A stretch of DNA of 64,000 bases from Agrobacterium cucumeris (GTDB taxonomy: Bacteria > Pseudomonadota > Alphaproteobacteria > Rhizobiales > Rhizobiaceae): positions 1,855,001-1,919,000 of the forward strand of contig NZ_CP080388.1 in NCBI RefSeq assembly GCF_030036535.1, read 5' to 3'. The notes under the pieces are model-generated. The model worked only from the letters and a program-made list of their open reading frames with translations, did not search any database and was not told the origin of the DNA. How positions within the stretch are numbered: the stretch's first letter is position 1; the number at the start of each line of letters is the position of its first letter. Below, one piece after another: positions 1 to 9,017 of the stretch. The position numbers were made by a program, and so were the translations under genes.

Positions 1-367
1 CGGACCGGCGGGCGGCATCGCGCATCTTCACCGCGTCGGCAAAGGCGGGCGCCATCGGCTTTTCGCACCAGACATGTTTGCCGGCCTCAAGGGCGGCAAT
101 CGCCATTTCCGGATGGAAAGCATTCGGTGTGGTGACCGAGATGACATCGATCTCGGGATTGGAAAGCAGGTCGCGCCAGTTACCCGTCGAGTGGGCAAAG
201 CCGAACTCGGCAGCTTTCTTCGCCGCAAGCTCGGGGTTTACTTCCGCGAGCGTCACGAGGCGGGGCCGTTCCACATCGCCGAAGACGCTCGTGACGTTAT
301 TCCACGCCAGCGCGTGGCATTTGCCCATGTAACCGGTGCCGATAAGGCCCACGCCAAGAGCGGCCAT
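1..367 (-). CDS. Gfo/Idh/MocA-family oxidoreductase (partial, N-terminal part)
   Basis: Reading leftwards from an ATG at 365-367, the frame stays open to the window edge (122 codons), so the C-terminus is missing. A GGAG-type ribosome site lies just upstream (around 373-380). The translation opens with the dinucleotide-binding motif GVGLIGTGYMG and reaches the family's CEKPMA motif, whose lysine is catalytic in inositol 2-dehydrogenase and relatives. It lies downstream of iolB on the same strand, separated by 238 bases that hold a palindromic repeat, so it may have its own promoter. Probable role: NAD-dependent oxidation of an inositol isomer or related sugar. The exact substrate cannot be read from this fragment. 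Confidence 0.85.
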   Translation of the reverse strand, partial: MAALGVGLIGTGYMGKCHALAWNNVTSVFGDVERPRLVTLAEVNPELAAKKAAEFGFAHSTGNWRDLLSNPEIDVISVTTPNAFHPEMAIAALEAGKHVWCEKPMAPAFADAVKMRDAARRS

Positions 368-462
368 GGTATTCTCCTCCCGAAATTATTTGAATCAATT
401 CAATTCGTTAATTGCGTTTGTTGTGTGCCAAGACAGTCTCAAGACGTATCTTCGCGCGCTCC

Positions 463-580
463 CCCATTCCTGTGCCTGTCACAGGAAACCAGCCGACGCG
501 GCTCTCGCGCGACGGAAAGACACCCTTTCAGCCCAAGGACTTGGGCTGGCTGGATCCCTGTGACGAGCACAGGGATGAGG
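463..580. repeat. Palindromic intergenic element, family A copy 1 (diverged)
   Basis: The outer arms (ATTCCTGTG near 465 and CACAGGGAT near 570) differ from the other copies. The core CAGCCGACGCG...TTTCAGCCCAAGGACTTGGGCTGGCTGGAT matches copies 2, 3 and 5. It sits between iolB and the partial dehydrogenase gene. The core stem AGCCCAAG/CTTGGGCT can form a hairpin. Confidence 0.7.
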
Positions 581-605
581 CGGCGGCGGTGTTTGCCTGA
601 ACTGC

Positions 606-1418
606 TTACGGATTATCCCGCTTGAAAATCCAGTCGTGATCCGGGTGGTTCTTGAAGCGCCATTTGCGCATCGGCCCTGCCATCACGTTCAGATAATACA
701 TCTCATAACCATAGGGCGCGCCGCAGGGGTGGTGGCCCTTGGGCACCAGCACGACATCGCCGTCCGACACCGCCATGGTCTCATCCAGCGAACCGTCTTC
801 GGTAAACACGCGCTGGAAACCGAAACCCTGCGCCGGGTTGAGACGATGATAATAGGTCTCCTCCAGATAGGTCATGTCTGGATAGTTATCCTCATCATGC
901 CGGTGCGGCGGATAGGACGACCAGTTGCCCGACGGCGTGAAGACTTCCGTCACCAGCAGGCTGTCCGCCACATCGCGCTCTTCCATGGCGATGGGGAAGA
1001 TGTAACGCGTATTGGCGCCCTTGCCGCGTTCGGTCAGCTGCACGCCATTGGGACCGATCTGCTGCGCCTCGCGGCTGCCTTTTTCGCCGGGAGCGGTGCA
1101 GACGCCGACGGTGCAATCGGTCGTGGCGGTCAGCGACCATTCGGAGCCGGCCGGAACATAGACGCAGTGCGGCGGCTTGCGTTCGAACACATTCATGCGG
1201 TCGCCGAGTTCACCGAAGTCCTTGCTGCCCGCGGAGATCGTCGCCTTGCCTTCCACCAGCACGAGGATGACTTCGGTATCGCCGGTGTTTTCCGCCGCCG
1301 TCTCGCCCGGCTTCAGGCGGTAGAGGCCGAAACCGACATAACCCCAATCCGCGCTTTGGGGCGTGATATCGTGCACCTTGCCGCTGGTCGCGACCGGCTT
1401 GCGCAGAAGTGAGGTCAT
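606..1418 (-). CDS. iolB: 5-deoxy-glucuronate isomerase IolB
   Basis: The 270-residue protein matches the usual length and pattern of the KduI/IolB cupin family. It isomerises 5-deoxy-D-glucuronate to 2-deoxy-5-keto-D-gluconate, the third step of cytoplasmic myo-inositol breakdown. The metal-binding signature PPHRHDEDNYP is at about residues 170-180, followed by an E-E pair at 186-187 and PKGHHPCGAPYG at about 226-237, together giving the His/Glu ligand set of bicupins. It follows iolE on the same strand but is separated from it by about 190 bases holding a palindromic repeat. The start ATG at 1416-1418 has AAAGGAACACC upstream. Confidence 0.95.
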   Translation of the reverse strand: MTSLLRKPVATSGKVHDITPQSADWGYVGFGLYRLKPGETAAENTGDTEVILVLVEGKATISAGSKDFGELGDRMNVFERKPPHCVYVPAGSEWSLTATTDCTVGVCTAPGEKGSREAQQIGPNGVQLTERGKGANTRYIFPIAMEERDVADSLLVTEVFTPSGNWSSYPPHRHDEDNYPDMTYLEETYYHRLNPAQGFGFQRVFTEDGSLDETMAVSDGDVVLVPKGHHPCGAPYGYEMYYLNVMAGPMRKWRFKNHPDHDWIFKRDNP

Positions 1419-1462
1419 GGTGGTGTTCCTTTTTGTGAGCAGTTCGATAATTCATGCCATCT

Positions 1463-1575
1463 CGTCATTCCGGCTTTGAGCCGGAATCCAGCCGACGCGC
1501 GTCCGCGCGGCGGGAAGACTCTTTTCAGCCCAAAGACTTGGGCTGGCTGGATTCCGGCTCAAGGCCGGAATGACG
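1463..1575. repeat. Palindromic intergenic element, family A copy 2
   Basis: The 113-bp element is bounded by perfect 12-bp inverted arms, CGTCATTCCGGC at 1463-1474 and GCCGGAATGACG at 1564-1575. The core contains GACTCTTTTCAGCCCAAAGACTTGGGCTGG. It lies between iolB and iolE inside the iol operon, so it would be transcribed and could fold into a long hairpin that tunes mRNA stability or readthrough. Confidence 0.85.
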
Positions 1576-1609
1576 GATGGGGTAGGCCGCCCGCCTTCCT
1601 TTGCTCAGC

Positions 1610-2518
1610 TCAAGCAGCCTCGGCCTTATCCAGCCCCGCCTCGCGCGCAAAAGCCTTCAGCGATTTCAGCCCCAGGCTCTGATATTCGAACGGGTTGCGG
1701 ACATCTGGGTCCTGTTCGGCCTCGATCACCAGCCAGCCGCTGTAGCCATGCTCCGCCGCCACTTTCAGCACCGGCGGAAAGTTCACGCCGCCTTCGCTGT
1801 CGCCCGGCACGGTGAACACGCCACGGCGAACGCCTTCGAGGAAGGAGAGCCGCTCACCCCGAACCTGATCGGCAATGACGGGGCGCACGTTCTTGGCATG
1901 GATATGGCCGACGCGGCCCATATATTTCTGCGCGACGCGCACGGGATCGCCGCCGCCGAACAGGCAATGGCCGGTATCGAGCAGCAGATGCGTCTTCGGA
2001 CCGGTATGCTTCATCAGGAGATCGATTTCCTCTTCGCTCTCCACCACCGTGCCCATGTGGTGGTGATAAACGAGGGTGATGCCCTGTTCTGCGGCAAAAG
2101 CGGCCAGCGCTTCGACACCCGCACCGAATTTCGCCCAGTCGTCGGCCGCAAGGCGCGGCCGGTCAACCAGCGCCGTGTCGTCAGCACCATGGATGGCGTT
2201 GGAGGTTTCGCAGACGATGATGACCTTCGAGCCCATGGCCTTCAAGAGATCAAGCGCCGGCTGCATCGCCTTCTTTTCGGATTCGATGTCATCGGTCAGA
2301 AGGTTCAGCGAATGCCAGCCGGAGACGAAGGAGAGGCCGCGCGGCGAAAGCACGCCCTTCAGGCCTTCCGGCTCCGTCGGGAACTTGTGGCCTTTTTCGA
2401 TGCCGTCGAAACCGATCTTGGCGGTTTCATCGAGGCATTGTTCGAGGCTGATATGCGCGCCCAGCGTGCGGTCGTCGTCGTTGGACCAGGCAATCGGGTT
2501 GGTACCGTAACGGATCAT
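1610..2518 (-). CDS. iolE: Myo-inosose-2 dehydratase IolE
   Basis: The 302-residue protein starts [16 protein letters not shown], the characteristic opening of IolE, so the ATG at 2516-2518 is chosen over an in-frame extension that would run back into iolD. It dehydrates 2-keto-myo-inositol (scyllo-inosose) to 3D-(3,5/4)-trihydroxycyclohexane-1,2-dione. The family is a TIM-barrel xylose-isomerase-like fold; metal-ligand segments such as [17 protein letters not shown] and [15 protein letters not shown] are visible. One base separates its ATG from the iolD stop, indicating translational coupling. Confidence 0.95.
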   Translation of the reverse strand: MIRYGTNPIAWSNDDDRTLGAHISLEQCLDETAKIGFDGIEKGHKFPTEPEGLKGVLSPRGLSFVSGWHSLNLLTDDIESEKKAMQPALDLLKAMGSKVIIVCETSNAIHGADDTALVDRPRLAADDWAKFGAGVEALAAFAAEQGITLVYHHHMGTVVESEEEIDLLMKHTGPKTHLLLDTGHCLFGGGDPVRVAQKYMGRVGHIHAKNVRPVIADQVRGERLSFLEGVRRGVFTVPGDSEGGVNFPPVLKVAAEHGYSGWLVIEAEQDPDVRNPFEYQSLGLKSLKAFAREAGLDKAEAA

Positions 2519-2519
2519 C

Positions 2520-4346
2520 TTACTGTCTTTCCTTGAGATGGTTTTCATAACGAGCGCGCGCGCCGGCAATTTCGCCGCGCTCGGAAATTTCAGGCACTGC
2601 GACATCCCACCAGTGACCGCCGGCCTGCGGCGTCGGGTAAGGATCGGTATCGATGACGATGACGGTGGTGCGGCTGGAGGCACGGGCCGCCGCAAGCGCC
2701 TCTTCCAGCTCGGTTATGGTGGAAACCTTGCGTGCATCCGCACCCATCGAGCCGGCATGGGCCACGAAATCGATGGCAATCGGGTTGACGTTGGTGTGGG
2801 CGTAGAGGTTGTTGAACTCGGCGCCGCCGGTTTCCATCTGCAGGCGGTTGATGCAGCCGTAGCCCCTGTTGTCGGTGATGACGAGCGTGATCTTCACGCC
2901 CATGGCAACCGATGTCGCAAGCTCGGAATTCATCATCATGTAGGAGCCGTCGCCGACCATGACGATCACGTCCCGGTCTGGTTCCGCCATCTTGATGCCG
3001 AGACCGCCGGCAACCTCGTAACCCATGCAGGAGAAGCCGTATTCCATGTGATAGGAGAGCGGCAGCTTGGATTTCCACAGCTGATGCAACTCACCCGGCA
3101 TGGTACCGGCCGCGCACATGACAACGGTATTGTCACGCGACTGGCGCTGCACCGCGCCGATGACCTGCATGTCTGTCGGCAGGCTGTTGACGTGGTCTTC
3201 GCCCGGTGCCGCCGTATCGGCATCGGCCTTTTCGAACCATGCCGCCTTGAGGCCAGCATCCGGTGCCGCAAAACGGTGGCTGCCCAGGGCGGCGGAGAGC
3301 TTTTCAAGCCCGATCTTCGCATCCGCCGTCAGGCTGATCGCATCGTGCTTGGCGCTGTCATAGGGCTGGACATTGAGCGCCAGGATCTTGCGGTTCGGGT
3401 TCTTGAATAGCGCCCAGGAACCGGTGGTGAAATCCTGAAAACGGGTGCCGACGCCGAAGACGAGATCGGCTTTTTCGCTGACGATATTGGCGCTTTCCGC
3501 ACCGGTGACACCGACGGGACCGAAATTCAGATCATGATCCCATGCGAGGGCCGATTTACCGGCCTGCGTTTCGACAACGGGAATGGAGTGGGTTTCGGCA
3601 AAGCGCTTCAGCGTCTCGGTCGCGCCGGCAAAATGCACACCGCCTCCGGCGACGATAACAGGGTTCTTCGCCGCCTTGAGCGCCGCGACCGCTTCTTCGA
3701 ATTCCATCACATCCGGCTCGGGACGGCGCTGACGCCAGACCCGCTTTTCGAAGAAACTTTCAGGATAATCATAGGCTTCCGCCTGCACATCCTGGCAGAA
3801 GGCGAGCGTGACGGGGCCGCAATCGGCCGGGTCCGTCATGGTGCGCATGGCGCGGGGGAGCGCTGTCAGCAACTGTTCCGGCCGCATGATGCGGTCGAAA
3901 TAACGGCTGACCGGGCGGAAGCAGTCATTCACCGTCATGGTGCCGTCGCCGAAATCTTCCAGCTGCTGCAGCACGGGATCGGGGCCGCGATTGGCGAAGA
4001 CATCGCCGGGGATAAGCAGAACCGGCAGGCGGTTGACATGCGCGAGCGCTGCCGCCGTCACCATGTTTGCCGCACCCGGGCCGATGGAGGAGGTGACCGC
4101 CATGGCGCGGCGGCGACGCAGCTGCTTCGAATAGGCAATGGCCGCATGGGCCATGGATTGCTCGTTCTGGCCGCGATAGGTCGGCAGTTCGTCGCGGATG
4201 CCATAAAGCGCCTCGCCGATGCCGGCGACATTGCCATGGCCGAAAATGGCCCACATGCCGGCGATATAGGTTTCGCCGTGTTCATTCATCTGCGCTGCCA
4301 GGTAACGAACCATGGCCTGCGCAGCCGTCATTCTGATTGTCTTCAC
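2520..4346 (-). CDS. iolD: 3D-(3,5/4)-trihydroxycyclohexane-1,2-dione hydrolase IolD
   Basis: The 608-residue thiamine-diphosphate enzyme opens the inositol ring by hydrolysing the dione made by IolE to 5-deoxy-glucuronate. The N-terminal ThDP domain carries the catalytic glutamate in [11 protein letters not shown] (about residue 62). The C-terminal domain has the GDG metal/ThDP motif (about 465-467), followed some 25 residues later by the TDNRGYG asparagine region. The length is normal for IolD. Its ATG overlaps the iolC stop by four bases (ATGA), so the two are translationally coupled. Confidence 0.97.
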   Translation of the reverse strand: MKTIRMTAAQAMVRYLAAQMNEHGETYIAGMWAIFGHGNVAGIGEALYGIRDELPTYRGQNEQSMAHAAIAYSKQLRRRRAMAVTSSIGPGAANMVTAAALAHVNRLPVLLIPGDVFANRGPDPVLQQLEDFGDGTMTVNDCFRPVSRYFDRIMRPEQLLTALPRAMRTMTDPADCGPVTLAFCQDVQAEAYDYPESFFEKRVWRQRRPEPDVMEFEEAVAALKAAKNPVIVAGGGVHFAGATETLKRFAETHSIPVVETQAGKSALAWDHDLNFGPVGVTGAESANIVSEKADLVFGVGTRFQDFTTGSWALFKNPNRKILALNVQPYDSAKHDAISLTADAKIGLEKLSAALGSHRFAAPDAGLKAAWFEKADADTAAPGEDHVNSLPTDMQVIGAVQRQSRDNTVVMCAAGTMPGELHQLWKSKLPLSYHMEYGFSCMGYEVAGGLGIKMAEPDRDVIVMVGDGSYMMMNSELATSVAMGVKITLVITDNRGYGCINRLQMETGGAEFNNLYAHTNVNPIAIDFVAHAGSMGADARKVSTITELEEALAAARASSRTTVIVIDTDPYPTPQAGGHWWDVAVPEISERGEIAGARARYENHLKERQ

Positions 4347-6259
4347 GCTGCCTCTCCCTTTTTGGCGCGCGCCTCATCCCAAATGCGGCACAGGCTGGTA
4401 TAACGCTGCGCCATATCCTTTACCGCTTCCTCATCGGTCATCCTGCCACCGAGCCAGTTGCGGGCGGCATCCGCGAAAATCGTGCGGCCAACGGCGAAAC
4501 CTTTGACCAGATCGAAGCCGGCAGCAAGGCGGAAGCTTTCTTCCAACTCGCTTTGCGGCGCGTCGAGACCGAGAACGACGATGCCCCGCACGTAAGGATC
4601 GTTGCGATGCACGGCGTCGCAGGCGTTCTTCCATGCGGCATGGGTCTTCATCGGCTCCAGCTTCCACCAGTCGGGATAGACCCCGATCTCGTAGAAGCGC
4701 TCGATGATACGGGCGGCGGTAAGATCATCGGTCGGACCAACCTTGGAGGGAATGACCTCCAGCAACATTTCCAGTCGGTTGCGGCGTGCGGCTTCGAACA
4801 GCCGTATCACGGTCTCTTCCTGCGCGGCGCGCATGTCTTCCGTATCATCAGGATGATAGAAACACAGAACCTTGACGACATTCTCAAGCGGCCATTCAGA
4901 AAGTCCGCCGAAATCCTTGCCGAGTTCGGGTTCCAGCGTCAACGGGCGCGAGCCGGGCCATTCCACCGGACGGCCGATCCAGAGGCCGGAGCCGCTGGCG
5001 GCAAACAACGCATCGCGGCCAAGACGACCATCGCAGAGAATGCCATAACCCGCCTCACCACCGGCCACCTGCTGCGCGGCCTGAAGGCATAGCTTCTTGA
5101 AAGCGCCGATCTGCTCGTGCTTGATGCCAAGCTCGTCGGCGATGGCCTCCAGCTGCATGCGATGGTCAAAGGCGAAGACGCGCATCGTGTCCCAGTCGCC
5201 CTTGCGGTTGGTGGACCAATGCACCTGTTCCAGCGCCTCGTCCTTGCGCAGCGCCTTGTTGCGAATGCCGGCCTTGAAGAAATATTGCAGCTCTTCCCAG
5301 CTCGGATAGGCGGGCGTGCAGCCATGGCGGGAGACGGCGAAAGCGCCGCAGGCATTGGCGTATTTCAGCGTCGTCGGCCAGTCTTCGCCGCGCAGCCAGC
5401 CACGGAACAGCCCGGCCATGAAACCATCGCCGGCACCCAGAACGTTGAAGACCTCGATCGGGAAACCTTCGCCCGTCTCGCCATCATCGAGGCTGGCAGG
5501 AATATCACCGGCGAAAACCGAAGCACCCATCGGCCCGCGCTTGCACACCAGCGTCGCGTTCGAAACCTTGCGCACGGCCTTCAACGCGGTCAGCGTATCG
5601 GTGGAGCCACCGGCGATGTGGAACTCTTCCTCGGTACCGACGATCAGGTCGAACAGATGCAGGGTGGATTGCAGCTTGGCGGTAACCTTCTGCGATTCGA
5701 CAAAACGGCTTTCGCCATCGCCATGGCCGGCCACACCCCAGAGGTTGGGCCGGTAATCGATATCGAGCGCGGTCTTCGCGCCATTTTCGCGGGCGAGTTT
5801 CAGCGCCTTCAGCACCGCCGCTTCCGTCTTCGGATGCGACAGATGCGTGCCGGTGGCGCAGACGCAGCCGGCTTCGGCAATGAAGGCGGGATCGATGTCA
5901 TCTTCGCTGAGCGCCATGTCGGCACAGTTTTCGCGATAGAAAATCAGCGGGAACTGGTTCTGGTCACGAATGCCGAGCAGCACCAGTGCGGTCAGTCGCT
6001 CCGGATCGGTTTTTACGCCACGCACGTCAACGCCTTCGCGAACCAGCTGCTCACGGATGAAGCGGCCCATATGTTCATCGCCAACGCGGGTGATGACGGC
6101 GCTGTTGAGACCCAGCCGGGCAGCCCCGGCGGCGATGTTGGTGGGAGAGCCGCCAATATATTTGGCAAAGGAGGCCATGTCCTCCAGACGGCCGCCGACC
6201 TGCGAACCATACAGGTCGACAGACGAGCGCCCGATCGTGATAAGATCAAGTTTTTTCAA
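4343..6259 (-). CDS. iolC: Bifunctional 5-dehydro-2-deoxygluconokinase / DUF2090 protein IolC
   Basis: The 638-residue fusion has a PfkB-family sugar kinase at residues 1 to about 330 (IGGSPTNIAAGAARLG near 36-50; GAGDGF at 275-280, with D278 as presumed base) joined to a DUF2090 domain (about 345-635). The kinase phosphorylates 2-deoxy-5-keto-gluconate. DUF2090 resembles class I aldolases and is thought to cover the next cleavage step in organisms lacking a separate iolJ; that second function is inference. This double-domain form is typical of Rhizobiales. It is the first gene of the minus-strand iolCDEB operon, with its promoter expected in 6260-6465. Confidence 0.95.
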   Translation of the reverse strand: MKKLDLITIGRSSVDLYGSQVGGRLEDMASFAKYIGGSPTNIAAGAARLGLNSAVITRVGDEHMGRFIREQLVREGVDVRGVKTDPERLTALVLLGIRDQNQFPLIFYRENCADMALSEDDIDPAFIAEAGCVCATGTHLSHPKTEAAVLKALKLARENGAKTALDIDYRPNLWGVAGHGDGESRFVESQKVTAKLQSTLHLFDLIVGTEEEFHIAGGSTDTLTALKAVRKVSNATLVCKRGPMGASVFAGDIPASLDDGETGEGFPIEVFNVLGAGDGFMAGLFRGWLRGEDWPTTLKYANACGAFAVSRHGCTPAYPSWEELQYFFKAGIRNKALRKDEALEQVHWSTNRKGDWDTMRVFAFDHRMQLEAIADELGIKHEQIGAFKKLCLQAAQQVAGGEAGYGILCDGRLGRDALFAASGSGLWIGRPVEWPGSRPLTLEPELGKDFGGLSEWPLENVVKVLCFYHPDDTEDMRAAQEETVIRLFEAARRNRLEMLLEVIPSKVGPTDDLTAARIIERFYEIGVYPDWWKLEPMKTHAAWKNACDAVHRNDPYVRGIVVLGLDAPQSELEESFRLAAGFDLVKGFAVGRTIFADAARNWLGGRMTDEEAVKDMAQRYTSLCRIWDEARAKKGEAA

Positions 6260-6403
6260 AAGGTTCCTCCTTCGGGCCGCCCGTTGCGGCGGCCTGCCTC
6301 ACATGTTTGGAGCGATATCGGGCAAAGCTGCCCGCACCTTTCGCCATCCCGCTCCGGCAGGCCTCCTCCGCCCGCTGTCACCCGTCACGAGACGGACGAA
6401 TAT

Positions 6404-6439
6404 GGAATGCCCGTTTCATGGATTTGGATCATAAATTCT
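6404..6439. promoter_or_regulatory. Candidate IolR boxes upstream of iolC
   Basis: In the 206-base gap between iolC and the RpiR-type regulator, GGAATGCCCGTTTC (6404-6417) matches GGAA-N6-TTCC at 7 of 8 fixed bases, and GGATCATAAATTCT (6426-6439) matches at 6 of 8. The GGAA-N6-TTCC consensus is my recollection of the S. meliloti IolR box. The placement fits repression of iolC by the adjacent regulator; binding is inferred. Confidence 0.45.
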
Positions 6440-6465
6440 ATTTTTTCCATTTTCAATAAAAATAT

Positions 6466-7281
6466 TCAGGCTGTTTTGCGGGTTCCCACAGCCACGGCCA
6501 GCGTAATCGCCAGACAGAGCGTGGCGGAAAGTGAGCGGAATGCACCGAAATCGATCTCCGTGACCGTCAGAAGCGTTGCGCCGGATTTGCGTAGCGGATT
6601 GACGGCAGAATCAGAGAGCGCAACCACAGGAATGCCATTGGCCCGGGCCGTTTCCGCCAGTTCCAGCGTCTCGGTGGAATAGGGGGAAAAGGTGATGGCG
6701 ATCAGCGCGTCATCGCTGGAGATGGCGCTGATATTGCCAAGCCCGCCGACGGCGCTGTGCAGAACCGCCGGAACCTTCATCTTCTCGAAGGCATAGGCAA
6801 GGTAACTGGCGATGGGGAAAGAACGCCGCAAACCGACAATGTGGACGGTGCGCGCGCCGGCCAGCGCCGAAACGGCCTCGTCAAGCTGCCGTGTATCGAC
6901 CGACTTCAGCAGCATTTCCAGCGAGGAACGGCCGGCTTCGACAAATTCCGCAAGCAGGCTGGAGGCACTTTCATCGCCCTTTTCACGCAGATGGTCGAGC
7001 CGTGTGGTGTAATCCGGCCAGCCGCCGACATAGGAATCGCGAAACAGCCGCTGCATTTCCGAAAACCCGGAAAAGCCCATGATCTGGCAAAACCGCATGA
7101 AGGCCGAAGGCTGCACGCCAGCACCCTCTGCCATTTCGGCGACGGTGGAAACGGCGATGCGGTCCTGATTGGAGGCGACATAATCGGCGCATTGCCGCAA
7201 TCGTTTCGGCAGCCCCTCCGCAACCTGGAGCAATCGCTCCTCAAAAGCCTTCACCGATTCTGGCGCCTCGATTGCCGTCAT
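6466..7281 (-). CDS. iolR: RpiR-family transcriptional regulator, probable IolR
   Basis: The 271-residue protein has an N-terminal RpiR helix-turn-helix (about residues 15-90; VSTVAEMAEGAGVQPSAFMR is the recognition region) and a C-terminal SIS sugar-phosphate-binding domain (about 130-255; HIVGLRRSFPIASYLAYAFE). It is directly upstream of iolCDEB on the same strand, the arrangement seen for rhizobial IolR, which represses inositol genes until an inositol catabolic intermediate appears. A perfect GGAA-N6-TTCC box upstream of its own start suggests autoregulation. The effector is not deducible here. Confidence 0.88.
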   Translation of the reverse strand: MTAIEAPESVKAFEERLLQVAEGLPKRLRQCADYVASNQDRIAVSTVAEMAEGAGVQPSAFMRFCQIMGFSGFSEMQRLFRDSYVGGWPDYTTRLDHLREKGDESASSLLAEFVEAGRSSLEMLLKSVDTRQLDEAVSALAGARTVHIVGLRRSFPIASYLAYAFEKMKVPAVLHSAVGGLGNISAISSDDALIAITFSPYSTETLELAETARANGIPVVALSDSAVNPLRKSGATLLTVTEIDFGAFRSLSATLCLAITLAVAVGTRKTA

Positions 7282-7328
7282 TGTCGTTCCCTTATGCAGA
7301 CTGAAATCGTGTGCACTTTAACTCCAGT

Positions 7329-7342
7329 GGAATTTTTATTCC
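7329..7342. promoter_or_regulatory. Candidate IolR operator upstream of iolR
   Basis: GGAATTTTTATTCC fits GGAA-N6-TTCC exactly and is itself a palindrome (GGAAT-N4-ATTCC). It ends 48 bases upstream of the iolR start codon, a suitable place for autorepression. Assignment to IolR rests on proximity and the recalled consensus. Confidence 0.6.
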
Positions 7343-7403
7343 ATTGGGTTTTTTGAGGAAGGGCAAATGAGACGGCGGGGGCTTTGTGTGATCGGTCACC
7401 CTC

Positions 7404-7516
7404 CGTCATTGCGGCCTTGAGCCGGAATCCAGTCGGCGCGCGTCTGCACGGCGCAAAGAGTCTTTTCACCCCAAGGATTTGGGGTGGCTGGATACCGGCT
7501 CAAGGCCGGTATGACG
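7404..7516. repeat. Palindromic intergenic element, family A copy 3
   Basis: The element is 113 bp, from CGTCATTGCGGCCTTGAGCC to GGCTCAAGGCCGGTATGACG, with the core GAGTCTTTTCACCCCAAGGA. It sits between the iol locus and the 3' end of the branched-chain-type ABC operon, and could act as a transcript end for the latter. Confidence 0.85.
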
Positions 7517-7555
7517 GAGATTATATATATGAACGCGCAACGGCGATGCGTTGGC

Positions 7556-8272
7556 TCAGTGCAGTCCGCCAACCCCGAGATGCGTATCGACAATATCCGG
7601 GTTCTCCGCAAGCTCGCTGGATGGCCCTTCCCAGACGATGCGGCCGCGTTCCATGATGATGGCGTGGTCGGCGAAGTCGATGGCCATCTGGATGCGCTGT
7701 TCGACGAGAAGAATGGTCATTTCGCCGGATTGGGCGAGTTTGGAGAAGGCCGCCATCAGTTCTTCGCAGATGACGGGTGCGAGGCCTTCGAGCGGTTCGT
7801 CGAGCAGCAGCACGCGCGGCTGGCCGAGAATGGTGCGGGCGGTGGAGAGCATCTGCTGTTCGCCGCCGGAGAGCTGCGAGCCGAGATTGCGGCGGCGCTC
7901 CTTCAGGCGAGGAAACAGCGTGTAGGCTTCCTCGATGGCCGATTTCGGCCGGGTCTTGAGGCCGACGAACAGGTTCTCCTCAACGGTGAGCGTCGGGAAT
8001 ACATCCCGTGTCTGAGGCACGTAACCGAGGCCGGCTTTGGCACGGGCGGCACTCGGCAGGGCGGCAATGTCCTCTCCGCCGAGTCGGATATCGCCGGCGA
8101 AACGTTTTGTCTGGCCGGCCAGCGTGGCGAAGAGGCTGGTCTTGCCGACGCCGTTGCGGCCGAGAACGGCAAAACGCGAACCTGATGGCACCGAAAGCGA
8201 CAGGCCTTCGATGACGCGGGTCGGGCCGTAACCGGCGGTCAGGTTGACGATTTCAAGCGGCGCTGCGGACAT
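7556..8272 (-). CDS. Branched-chain amino acid-type ABC transporter ATPase (LivF-like)
   Basis: The 238-residue ATPase has Walker A GRNGVGKTS (about 38-46), signature LSGGEQQML and Walker B LLLDEPLEGL, with the LivF-type ending. The longer open frame upstream lies inside the LivG gene, so I chose the ATG at 8270-8272 giving MSAAPLEIVNL. The chosen start overlaps the livG-like stop by 20 bases. It energises import together with the LivG-like ATPase and the two permeases. The substrate is uncertain, since this family also carries amides, urea and aromatic acids. Confidence 0.93.
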   Translation of the reverse strand: MSAAPLEIVNLTAGYGPTRVIEGLSLSVPSGSRFAVLGRNGVGKTSLFATLAGQTKRFAGDIRLGGEDIAALPSAARAKAGLGYVPQTRDVFPTLTVEENLFVGLKTRPKSAIEEAYTLFPRLKERRRNLGSQLSGGEQQMLSTARTILGQPRVLLLDEPLEGLAPVICEELMAAFSKLAQSGEMTILLVEQRIQMAIDFADHAIIMERGRIVWEGPSSELAENPDIVDTHLGVGGLH

Positions 8273-9017
8273 CGGCGTAACTTCCCAGATAGGCTTGGCG
8301 GACTTCCGCATTGCTGGTGACATCATCAGGCGAACCGTCGAAGATGACGGCGCCTGCGGCGAGCACCACGACACGTTTGGCAAAACGAAAGACCAAATCC
8401 ATGTCGTGCTCGATCATCAATATGGCGAGATCGGCGGGCAGCCGGTCTAGTGCCTGTTCGATGCGCGCGGTTTCCGTGGAAGGCACGCCGGCGGCTGGTT
8501 CGTCGAGCAGCAGGATTTTCGGGCGAAGCGCCATGGCAAGCGCGATCTCGATCAGCCGCTGCTGGCCATAGGCGATTTCACGCACCCTTGTTTCGGCAAG
8601 CGCGAGAAGGCCGAGCGTGCCGAGAATATCGCGTGCTTCGCTCATCACCGATGGCATGGCGCGGTAACGGCCGAAAATCCGGCCGGTCTTTCCTTCCCGC
8701 TGGAGAATGGCAAGAGCCACGTGCTCCTCGGGCGTCATGTCCTGAAACAGCCGTGTGACCTGAAACGAGCGGACGAGGCCGCGTTTCACCCGCTGGCTGG
8801 CGCTGAGGCCTGTCACATCCTCGCCGGCGATGCGCACCGTGCCGGCCGAAGGCTTGATGTTGCCGGTGACGAGATTGACGAAGGTCGTCTTGCCGGCGCC
8901 GTTGGGGCCGATCAGCACCGTGCGATCTCCCGGCGATAGCGACAGCGAGACGTTGTTGGTGACGACGAGGCCACCGAAATTCTTCTGCAGGCCGGATACT
9001 TCAAAAATGGCGCTCAT
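8253..9017 (-). CDS. Branched-chain amino acid-type ABC transporter ATPase (LivG-like)
   Basis: The 254-residue ATPase has Walker A GPNGAGKTT (about 37-45), Walker B KILLLDEPAAG and the LivG-type signature IAYGQQR in place of LSGGQ, which is normal for this subfamily. It is the partner of the LivF-like ATPase encoded just downstream. Its start overlaps the LivM-like stop by four bases. Confidence 0.93.
   Translation of the reverse strand: MSAIFEVSGLQKNFGGLVVTNNVSLSLSPGDRTVLIGPNGAGKTTFVNLVTGNIKPSAGTVRIAGEDVTGLSASQRVKRGLVRSFQVTRLFQDMTPEEHVALAILQREGKTGRIFGRYRAMPSVMSEARDILGTLGLLALAETRVREIAYGQQRLIEIALAMALRPKILLLDEPAAGVPSTETARIEQALDRLPADLAILMIEHDMDLVFRFAKRVVVLAAGAVIFDGSPDDVTSNAEVRQAYLGSYADVRSAA

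Noticed and set aside
2538..4403. Plus-strand open frames opposite iolD (290 and 289 codons)
   Set aside because: iolD has clear thiamine-diphosphate motifs; the antisense products are His/Gly/Arg-rich shadows.
5117..6682. 521-codon plus-strand open frame opposite iolC
   Set aside because: It is antisense to the certain kinase iolC; long antisense frames are expected in GC-rich DNA. The translation has no recognisable domain.
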